Source of the DNA: JAWXCF01 sp034440515
Lineage (GTDB): Bacteria > Bacteroidota > Bacteroidia > CAILMK01
Length of the DNA stretch: 39,478 nucleotides
Reading direction: 5' to 3'
Assembly: GCA_034440515.1 (NCBI GenBank)
Contig: JAWXCF010000037.1
Location: forward strand, 1 to 39,478
Both the position numbers and the translations under genes were made by a program. Of the stretch, positions 16,838 to 23,894 are shown one piece after another. Below the pieces are notes generated by a model. That model was not told the origin of the DNA and ran no database searches. It saw nothing but the letters and a program-made list of their open reading frames with translations. The stretch's first letter is position 1. Each line of letters starts with the position of its first letter.

Positions 16838-17529
16838 GCTGGGTCTTGTAGTAAGTCAATAAAATCAACTGCCGTACTTTCCATTTTAAATACCTGCTTA
16901 TCAATTTTTAACAAAAGGTAATGGTAAGCCACGTGCGCAATAATGCCGACTAAAAGTCCAGCTGCAGATGTTATCATTTTCTGATAGAGTCCTCCAGATA
17001 TAGCGCCAATACTTATATCGCCTTGAATGGAGATAGAATAGAATATTTTAATTACTCCACCAATAGTTCCTAAAAATCCAAACATTGGTGCAATACCTGC
17101 AATAATTCCTAAAATAGATAGGTTGTTTTCTAGTTTTCCTACTTCAATTCTACCTTGCCCCTCTAATGCTCTCTCGATGTCATAAATGGGTCTATCTATT
17201 TTCTTTAAACCCTTATCTAACATTCTGGCAACAGGAGTATTGCTAGATTTACATAGATTTCTTGCGCTTTTTATATCTCCTTCTTGTACCATAGCCTGAA
17301 TTTTATTCATAAAGCTACGCTCTATTTTACCAGCGTTGCGAACAGTTATTAGTCTTTCTATAAATATATAAATAGCCAAGCCTAATAATAATAGAATGGG
17401 AAGCATAATCCACCCACCCTTCTTAATCAAATATATCAAGGATAATCCGTCTGTACTATCGGCTGCTGTTGTAACGGCTGTTGTAACGGCAGCTGCCGTA
17501 TCAGTTAAATTGACTTGTAATAAAACCAT
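16834..17529 (-). CDS. exbB: MotA/TolQ/ExbB proton channel family protein
   Basis: Inner-membrane proton-channel subunit that works with ExbD and TonB. I start it at ATG 17529 (231 aa); the longer reading would use TTG at 17553 and add eight residues with no family support. There is an Ala/Thr-rich periplasmic N-terminus (about 1-28, partly encoded by a 12-bp tandem repeat), a first membrane segment (about 41-58), the cytoplasmic part with ARNLCKSSNTPVARML, and two later segments containing GIIAGIAPMFGFLGTIGGVI and the YQKMITSAAGLLVGI region, both diagnostic. It lies 39 nt after the HU/SPOR gene. Confidence 0.93.
   Translation of the reverse strand: MVLLQVNLTDTAAAVTTAVTTAADSTDGLSLIYLIKKGGWIMLPILLLLGLAIYIFIERLITVRNAGKIERSFMNKIQAMVQEGDIKSARNLCKSSNTPVARMLDKGLKKIDRPIYDIERALEGQGRIEVGKLENNLSILGIIAGIAPMFGFLGTIGGVIKIFYSISIQGDISIGAISGGLYQKMITSAAGLLVGIIAHVAYHYLLLKIDKQVFKMESTAVDFIDLLQDPA
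17465..17488. repeat. 12-bp tandem repeat, two copies
   Basis: GCTGTTGTAACG occurs twice in direct succession inside exbB. In the protein it doubles the four-residue unit Ala-Val-Thr-Thr near the N-terminus. The length is a multiple of three, so copy-number change would keep the frame. Confidence 0.8.
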
Positions 17530-17568
17530 CGTTTGAATAAAACCTATTTGCAACTTTGCATTACAAAC

Positions 17569-18519
17569 TTATTTATTCAATAACCAAGCAGACGAATTTT
17601 TATTGTGTGCTATGTCTTGTAAATACTTATCAGCTTGTAGGCTATCAGTACTTTTAAAGTAAGATACTCTAAATTTATTAGGATCACTTATCACTATTTC
17701 TGCATCGTAACCGCTAGCTATCAGCAACTTAAGTTGTTTTTCAGCATTCTCCTTTTTCCCAAAAGAATTTGCAATAACATAGAAAAACTTGAAATTTTCA
17801 GTTGCAATTTCTTTAGTAACAGTTTTTTCATTTTCAACAGAGTTATTCACAATCACTGTGTTGATAGAGTCTTGATTATTAGTATCTATTTCATTTTTTA
17901 CAACTGGCTGATTTATATTTTCTGTTTCATTAGTAGTATTTAAGTTGATACTTTCTAAGAAAGAAGCCTTCTGTAAGTCTTTATTTGGATAGATTGAAAT
18001 ACTTAATACACATAATATGGCTATAGCAATAGCTGCAATTTGCCAAAGTCTAAATCGTTTTGTTTTTGATTTAATAGTTAAACTATTAGTTGCAACATAT
18101 TCTGGAGATTTAAGCTTAATAAGCTTAACAGTATATAATCCAAAGGTAGAATTGTCAATAAATCTAGAGAACGAAGGTGTAAATAATGTTTTACTTCCAA
18201 TTTGCTCTAAAGCTCCAATGTCGTTTAAGAATAATGAATGTCCTGCAAATAGTTTCTGATTCCAATACGTAACATTCGTTCTAATGAAAGCACTTGCTTC
18301 TTCAAAACTCATTTCTGAATTTAATGAGATAAAACTTTGAAGAAATCCATCATTTTGAGTGATGCTGTTGTTGAAACTTATCACTTTACCTGGCTGCAAT
18401 ATACCGTCAGCTAAAATTTCCGATGATTTACCATTTAAGAGAAATGCACCAAATTCCGGAATAATAATGAAATCATTTATTTTTAATGCGTTAAGTATAT
18501 ATCCTTCTAGTTTTAACAC
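17569..18519 (-). CDS. HU-CCDC81-like and SPOR domain membrane protein
   Basis: A 316-aa protein. Residues about 1-135 look like the two HU/CCDC81-type modules described for Bacteroidota envelope proteins (IIIPEFGAFLLN and LFLNDIGALEQIG are the two beta-arm starts). A membrane segment spans about 158-177. A disordered Asn/Thr/Glu stretch follows, then a C-terminal SPOR domain (about 240-316) of the type that binds denuded peptidoglycan glycan strands at division sites. The start is GTG at 18519; no ATG is available upstream. It precedes exbB by 39 nt, an association seen in other Bacteroidota. It could link the division site or cell wall to the TonB machinery; the binding partner of the HU-like half is not known. 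Confidence 0.8.
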   Translation of the reverse strand: MLKLEGYILNALKINDFIIIPEFGAFLLNGKSSEILADGILQPGKVISFNNSITQNDGFLQSFISLNSEMSFEEASAFIRTNVTYWNQKLFAGHSLFLNDIGALEQIGSKTLFTPSFSRFIDNSTFGLYTVKLIKLKSPEYVATNSLTIKSKTKRFRLWQIAAIAIAILCVLSISIYPNKDLQKASFLESINLNTTNETENINQPVVKNEIDTNNQDSINTVIVNNSVENEKTVTKEIATENFKFFYVIANSFGKKENAEKQLKLLIASGYDAEIVISDPNKFRVSYFKSTDSLQADKYLQDIAHNKNSSAWLLNK

Positions 18520-18572
18520 GATGTTAGAGTTGAGATCAACTACAATTTTAAATAAAATACTTGAGAAATACT

Positions 18573-19571
18573 TTAGTTTTTGAAGCTTTTGGACAAAATA
18601 CTATAAATAACTTCAGGAGTTTGATGTTCAAAAATAATCTTATATACTGCTGTAACTATGGGTAGATTTAAATCTGGATATTCTCTTAGTTTATTGTATA
18701 ATGCTTTAGAACTGTAATAACCTTCTGCTACCATTCCTAATTCTAAATTAGCAGCTGCAGATGTATAGCCTTTCCCAAGCATAATGCCATAGGCTCTGTT
18801 TCTGCTGTGTTGGCTATAGCAGGTTACCAATAGGTCACCCATATAGGATGGATGCATCATATTTCTAACTTCAGGTTTTGCCTTATCTAGGAATTCCATC
18901 ATCTCATTCATACAATGACTTACCATCACTGCCCTAAAATTGTCACCGTAACCTAAACCAATTGAAATGCCGGTAGCAATGGCATAAATATTTTTCAGGA
19001 TTGCTGCGTATTCAGTGCCAACTATGTCATCAATATAATCTGTTATTATATATCTATTGTTAAAGCATTTGGCAATCTCTTCCCTAGCAAATACATTAGT
19101 TGATGAAAAAGTTAAGTAACTCAAACGTTCTGCTGCTACTTCTTCTGCGTGGCAAGGTCCACATAAATGAATGATTTTGTCTAAATCAATATCAAATATA
19201 GTTTGAAGATAATCTGATATTAAAATGCTATTGCCAGGTGCGACACCTTTTATAGCGCTAATTATGGTTTTGTTTTGCCAATCAATAGGTGAAGTTTTGG
19301 AAATAGAGTCTTGTAAATAGACTGAGGGTAAGGCCAATATTATAACATCAGTGAAATTAACAGCGTCAATAATATCATTTGTTACAAAGTCTTGACGGGT
19401 ATCAAATTGTACACTACTTAAATACTTTGGGTTATGACCATATGTGTTTATGTAATTTTTGGTTTCAGCTGTTCGCACCCACCATTTTACATCGTGATTA
19501 TTATAAGTTAAAATTTTAACTAATGCAGTTGCCCAACTGCCTCCACCTATTACACTAAATCTTTTTTGCAT
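18573..19571 (-). CDS. gpsA: NAD(P)H-dependent glycerol-3-phosphate dehydrogenase
   Basis: Reduces dihydroxyacetone phosphate to sn-glycerol-3-phosphate for phospholipid synthesis in the cytoplasm. It has 332 aa. The nucleotide-binding loop is IGGGSWATAL (8-17). SAIKGVAPG carries Lys108, GPCHAEEVA (138-146) is the family's second motif, and EYAAILKNIYAIATG carries the catalytic Lys193. The C-terminal all-helical domain has the HPSYMGDLLVTC and SRNRAYG segments expected of GpsA. The ATG lies inside the 3' end of the adaptor gene (17-nt overlap), so it is translated from the exporter transcript. Confidence 0.95.
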   Translation of the reverse strand: MQKRFSVIGGGSWATALVKILTYNNHDVKWWVRTAETKNYINTYGHNPKYLSSVQFDTRQDFVTNDIIDAVNFTDVIILALPSVYLQDSISKTSPIDWQNKTIISAIKGVAPGNSILISDYLQTIFDIDLDKIIHLCGPCHAEEVAAERLSYLTFSSTNVFAREEIAKCFNNRYIITDYIDDIVGTEYAAILKNIYAIATGISIGLGYGDNFRAVMVSHCMNEMMEFLDKAKPEVRNMMHPSYMGDLLVTCYSQHSRNRAYGIMLGKGYTSAAANLELGMVAEGYYSSKALYNKLREYPDLNLPIVTAVYKIIFEHQTPEVIYSILSKSFKN

Positions 19572-20880
19572 TCTTTTCTTTAGTCTCTATTTTTCTTGAC
19601 TCTACTTTATCTCCATCTTTTAGAGTTTTAGAGACCAAGTTAAAAGGTCCAGATATTACTATCTCATTCTCTTTTACGCCCTCAACTATTTGCATATAGC
19701 TATCGTCTTGAATTCCAGTAGTTACTATTCGTTGTTTCGCAACATTGTCTTTAGTTAATACAAATATTACTTCGTAATCCTTTTTAATACCACTTGTTGA
19801 ACTGTCTCTCTTACCATCGTCACCACGTACGGTAACCGCTAAAATTGGAACACTAAGTGCATTTCTCACTATTTTAGTTTGAACACTCACTGTGGCTGAC
19901 ATTCCAGGTCTGAAAGGTGTTACTTTTCTTAGGTTTTTATTTATTAGCTTTTCATAAGACGATTTATTAATGTGGATTTTAACCACATAGTTTGTTGCTT
20001 GGTCTAATGATGCAGTAACCACATTTGCAGAACTACTTGCTATTTCTATAATTGTACCTTTAAATATTTGTCCTCTCAAGGCATCTACTTCTATGTCTGC
20101 GCTATCACCGTTATGTATTCTCACCACATCGTTTTCATTTACCTCTACCTGAACCTCCATTTCATTTAGGTCAGAGATTCTCATTATTTCGCTACCTTCC
20201 ATTTGTATGGTTCCCACCACTCTCTCTCCCAATAATTTATTCATTTTGCTGACAGAACCTGACATAGGACTATATATACTGGTTTTATTTAATTGGTCTT
20301 GGGCTTCTTTTTGAGTGGCAATAGATGAGCTTAGACTAAATTTTGCACTTTCAATCGAGTGTCTTGCTCCGTCTAATTGTGCCTTAATGGATTCATATTC
20401 AGAAGATATGTTTTCAAATTCAGCTTGACTTATTGCATTTTGCTCAAACAGTTTCTTTTGACGGTTGAATATCGTTTTAGATTTTTCTAACTGAGCAAGA
20501 ATCTGTTGATATTGAGCCCGTGAGTTTTCTATTTGGGCTCTTGCTGTGTTTACATTTGCATTTGCACGCTCTACTCCCCTTTGGTATTGGTCTGGTTTTA
20601 TTCTACACAGCAAATCACCCTTTTTAACTAAGTCTCCTTCTTTCACTCGTAATTCTATTATTTCTCCTGATATATCAGAGGAGATTTTAACTTCATTATG
20701 CAGTTGAATTTTACCTGTAGCAGACACAGTTTCCACTATGGTCTGTTTAGTCACGGTTCCAATGTCTACAATAGTTATTGGTTTTTTACCCCACCACCCA
20801 ACTTTCTTACCAATAACGAATATCAGAATTAAGGCAACTAAAATGATGATAAAATTTCTTAGAGCTTTACTTTTTTTCAT
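19555..20880 (-). CDS. efflux periplasmic adaptor (membrane fusion protein, MacA/HlyD type)
   Basis: A 441-aa inner-membrane-anchored adaptor of a tripartite exporter. It has one N-terminal membrane segment (about 9-24), a barrel-sandwich/lipoyl half starting at SATGKIQLHNEVKISSDISG, a long alpha-hairpin (about 100-195, rich in Ala, Gln, Glu and Lys), the second lipoyl half at TSIYSPMSGSVSKMN, and a beta-barrel domain with RPGMSATVSVQT. The C-terminal VTTGIQDDSYMQIVEGV is typical of MacA-like proteins. It lies 9 nt after the TolC-family gene. No ABC or RND pump gene follows; gpsA does. Confidence 0.9.
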   Translation of the reverse strand: MKKSKALRNFIIILVALILIFVIGKKVGWWGKKPITIVDIGTVTKQTIVETVSATGKIQLHNEVKISSDISGEIIELRVKEGDLVKKGDLLCRIKPDQYQRGVERANANVNTARAQIENSRAQYQQILAQLEKSKTIFNRQKKLFEQNAISQAEFENISSEYESIKAQLDGARHSIESAKFSLSSSIATQKEAQDQLNKTSIYSPMSGSVSKMNKLLGERVVGTIQMEGSEIMRISDLNEMEVQVEVNENDVVRIHNGDSADIEVDALRGQIFKGTIIEIASSSANVVTASLDQATNYVVKIHINKSSYEKLINKNLRKVTPFRPGMSATVSVQTKIVRNALSVPILAVTVRGDDGKRDSSTSGIKKDYEVIFVLTKDNVAKQRIVTTGIQDDSYMQIVEGVKENEIVISGPFNLVSKTLKDGDKVESRKIETKEKNAKKI

Positions 20881-20889
20881 AGGTGTGGC

Positions 20890-22320
20890 TTAGTCAATTA
20901 TTTGTTTTCCGATGTAATATTCAAATACTTTGGTCTGGAAAAACAGCTCATATTGAGCATTTAGCAGTTCTATACTTGCATTATCAAAACTCGTTCTAGC
21001 AGCATTAAAGTCGTAGTAATTTAATGCGCCTAAGTTATAGTTTACTTCTGTTTGAGTATACAATGCTTTTTGGGTTTCTAGCTTTTGTTGGGAGCTGTTG
21101 TACTTTTTCTGCATTAGTTTTAGGTTTTCGTATGCGGTGATTACATCGTTACGCCCTTGTACTTCTGCAGTTTTAACATTTACATCGCTGGTATATAGAT
21201 TATACTTAGCTTGAGCTATTTGATATTTTGTATCTAACCCATTAAATATGTTAAAGTTTAAGTTTAACCCAACTGTTTGACCAAAGTTATTTTTAAGTTG
21301 CTCACCAAAAGATATGGCTGTTGCATTATTTTTAAATCTTGGACCGAATACTTTCTGTGAAGTATCAAATCCAAGTATTCCTATTTGCTCAAATCCATCA
21401 TTTCCAAATGTAAATGACCTAGATATAGAACTATATGCAGAGCGAATAGAGCCACTTAAGCTGAGTGTAGGGTATTGCAATCCTTGTATAGATTTTAGAT
21501 TGTATCTATTTGCCATATTGCTGCTTTGAGCAGATTGCACAGATGGAAGTTGACTTATACGATTGTCTAGGGTATTATTCAAATCGTATTCACTATAGCT
21601 AACTAGCTGACTACTAATGTTTATGTGCTTGAGTAGAAGAGGTTGCCTTAAATCAAAATTCATAGATTGCTTTAATGCCAATTCGGCCCTTACTATTTGG
21701 GCATCTATGTCAACTAAGTTTGCCTCATCACTTGCCTTTTGGGCATAAACTTCCAGCATTTTTACTTTAGTTAATGACCCTGCGTCAACTAATATTCTGG
21801 TCTTTTTCTCTTGATTAAGAGTGTTTTGTAATTGATTTTCTAATTGCCCTTTTCGTTCCTTTAGCAGCCATACTTGCAAATATTGGTTTGCTACGCTTAA
21901 GGCAATATCGTCTTTTAGCTTTTGTAGAGACCATTTGCTAGCGGTTTCGGTCCATTTAGCACGCCTAATATCATTCATCTTAGACAAGCCGCTATATAGT
22001 ATCCATTGTGTTGTTAACTGAGAGCTAAATACTTGACTCTGTGCATTTATATATTGGTTGGTAACTGGGTCTATACTTCTACCAAAGTTGTTATTACCAT
22101 TTGCGTTTGCATTTAGAGTAGGCAATATTGATGATTTGCTGCGCTGAACATCTAAACTAGCATTACCAAATAATTGCTCATTTTGCAATATTTGCAGATT
22201 ATTACTCATAGCATAGTTTATACACTCTTTTAGCCCAAATGAGTCAGTCGATTGAGCAGAAATGAAATTAGCATTAAGTATAACACCTAAACAAATGATG
22301 AAGATGATTTTAGTTTTCAT
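20890..22320 (-). CDS. TolC family outer-membrane efflux protein
   Basis: A 476-aa outer-membrane channel subunit, one part of a trimeric tunnel that docks on the neighbouring adaptor. The signal peptide is about 1-22 (ending ISAQ). Two tandem long helical halves, the internal duplication of this family, begin near GLKECINYAMSNN and near VGLNLNFNIFNGLDTKYQI; the latter segment is the usual landmark of the second half. The order TolC-adaptor is standard in Bacteroidota exporters. The substrate cannot be read from sequence. Confidence 0.9.
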   Translation of the reverse strand: MKTKIIFIICLGVILNANFISAQSTDSFGLKECINYAMSNNLQILQNEQLFGNASLDVQRSKSSILPTLNANANGNNNFGRSIDPVTNQYINAQSQVFSSQLTTQWILYSGLSKMNDIRRAKWTETASKWSLQKLKDDIALSVANQYLQVWLLKERKGQLENQLQNTLNQEKKTRILVDAGSLTKVKMLEVYAQKASDEANLVDIDAQIVRAELALKQSMNFDLRQPLLLKHINISSQLVSYSEYDLNNTLDNRISQLPSVQSAQSSNMANRYNLKSIQGLQYPTLSLSGSIRSAYSSISRSFTFGNDGFEQIGILGFDTSQKVFGPRFKNNATAISFGEQLKNNFGQTVGLNLNFNIFNGLDTKYQIAQAKYNLYTSDVNVKTAEVQGRNDVITAYENLKLMQKKYNSSQQKLETQKALYTQTEVNYNLGALNYYDFNAARTSFDNASIELLNAQYELFFQTKVFEYYIGKQIID

Positions 22321-22360
22321 AGCGAGACATCAATAAACAAAGTAATGGAAATATCGATGC

Positions 22361-23824
22361 TTAGTTAAATAGTTTTTGATTCAGATAGCGAATGAAGGGC
22401 TCTAAATGCAGTTTTTTTCCTGTGGCATTTTCGCATAGTTCCTCTGAGTTTAGTGTTTGTCCATACTTAAATATATTTTCTGATAGCCAATTGTTAATTT
22501 CTGTAAAGTCTAAAACCGAAATTTTTTGTTCGATTTTAGGTATATTTTGGATCATAGCATCATAAAACTGAGCCGAATAAATGCTACCTAAACTATAGGT
22601 TGGGAAGTAGCCAAATAACCCCTCAGCCCAGTGAATGTCTTGTAGTATGCCTTGAGTTGGTTTATTTACAGTTAGTCCTAAATAATCTTTTACTTTAGCA
22701 TTCCACAGTTCAGGAATATCTGCAGCAGAAAGTGATTCGTCAAACAAAGCTCTCTCTATCTCATATCTAAGTATAATGTGGTAATGGTAAGTAACTTCAT
22801 CACTCGAAGTTCTAATAAAATTTGGGTTAATGTAATTTAAATGATTAAATACTTCATTAGCTGTGGCTTCGACTTGCAAAGTAGAAAGTGTTGCTTGAAT
22901 AAAATTACGACTTCTGCCTATTACATTCTCCCAAAACCTTGATTGTGATTCGTGTATGCTAGTTGATGTTGCAGTACCACTTGGCAAACCATATTCCGAT
23001 ACTGGCAGTCCTAGCTCGTATTTAGCGTGACCAACTTCGTGCAAAGTACTCCAAATGCAGTCTAGGTAATTATCTTTAGATATTCTAGTTGTAATGCGAC
23101 TATCTCTTGGTGCAATGGTGGTGCTAAATGGGTGAGCAGATAAATCAAGTCTACCATTTTCCGGTGTATAGCCTAAAAGTTTTGCCATATCCAAACAAGT
23201 ATTTAGTTCATTTTGACCAGTATAAACAGGATTTACATCTTTATATTCAATGTTATTCTGTCTATATCGGTTTATAATTTTAGTTAGCTCTGGCTTTAAT
23301 TCATCGAATAACGAGCTAAGGATTTCGGTTTTTACACCTCTGTCGTATTCATCTAGAAGCACATCATATTTATGACTTTCATAACCAATCCTTTCTATTT
23401 TTTCTTTGTTCAGGTTAACTAATGTTTGTAAGGCTGGCTCAAAATCAGAATAATATTCTGTATTTTTTGCTTTTTGCCAAGCAAAATAACCATTGCTCCC
23501 TGCTAAACTTAGTTTTTCAATTAATTCAGATGGAAGCTTTCTATTTTTCTCTAGGTCTTTTTTGGTTAAGGCTATATTGTTAGCCTGTGCAGCATCATAA
23601 GTATCTATTTCATTTTCGCAGTCTTTTACTATGTTGAATATCTCGTCACTAGTGGTTAGGCTGTGAATGTGTGTAGATAGTTCAGCTATATATTTTGCCC
23701 TATACTCTGCGCCCCCACTTGGCATATTTACCTCTTGATCCCAATGCAACAAGGCTGAAATGCCTTGATAATGAGCTATTTTTTGCAGATATTCACAATA
23801 GCGAATGTAATTTTTGGTTGACAT
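22361..23824 (-). CDS. M32 family metallocarboxypeptidase
   Basis: Cytoplasmic zinc carboxypeptidase of the thermostable carboxypeptidase 1 (Taq) type, releasing C-terminal residues from peptides with broad specificity. It has 487 aa, the typical length. The zinc motif is HEVGH (262-266) with the third ligand Glu292 in IHESQSRFWEN. HPFST (231-235) and DSRITTR (241-247) are the other signature blocks of M32. No signal peptide is visible. It is the first gene of the minus-strand run and 36 nt lie between it and the TolC gene; a possible -7 box precedes it. A link to export is not evident. Confidence 0.95.
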   Translation of the reverse strand: MSTKNYIRYCEYLQKIAHYQGISALLHWDQEVNMPSGGAEYRAKYIAELSTHIHSLTTSDEIFNIVKDCENEIDTYDAAQANNIALTKKDLEKNRKLPSELIEKLSLAGSNGYFAWQKAKNTEYYSDFEPALQTLVNLNKEKIERIGYESHKYDVLLDEYDRGVKTEILSSLFDELKPELTKIINRYRQNNIEYKDVNPVYTGQNELNTCLDMAKLLGYTPENGRLDLSAHPFSTTIAPRDSRITTRISKDNYLDCIWSTLHEVGHAKYELGLPVSEYGLPSGTATSTSIHESQSRFWENVIGRSRNFIQATLSTLQVEATANEVFNHLNYINPNFIRTSSDEVTYHYHIILRYEIERALFDESLSAADIPELWNAKVKDYLGLTVNKPTQGILQDIHWAEGLFGYFPTYSLGSIYSAQFYDAMIQNIPKIEQKISVLDFTEINNWLSENIFKYGQTLNSEELCENATGKKLHLEPFIRYLNQKLFN

Positions 23825-23843
23825 TTGTATAAGTAATAGAAGG

Positions 23844-23851
23844 CAAAATTA
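23844..23851 (-). promoter_or_regulatory. candidate -7 box before the M32 gene
   Basis: TAATTTTG on the minus strand, 20 nt before the ATG at 23824, in the 70-nt divergent gap. It is the same octamer as in the tRNA-Asn and TonB-receptor leaders, here also followed by GCC as in the receptor. No TTTG -33 box is visible at the expected distance. Confidence 0.35.
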
Positions 23852-23894
23852 CCAGTTATGAGTAATTTCGGGCTCTTAGCCTCTTAATATCATT

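Noticed and set aside
17465..17488. Start of a CRISPR or other repeat array
   Set aside because: Only two 12-bp copies without spacers, inside a coding region.
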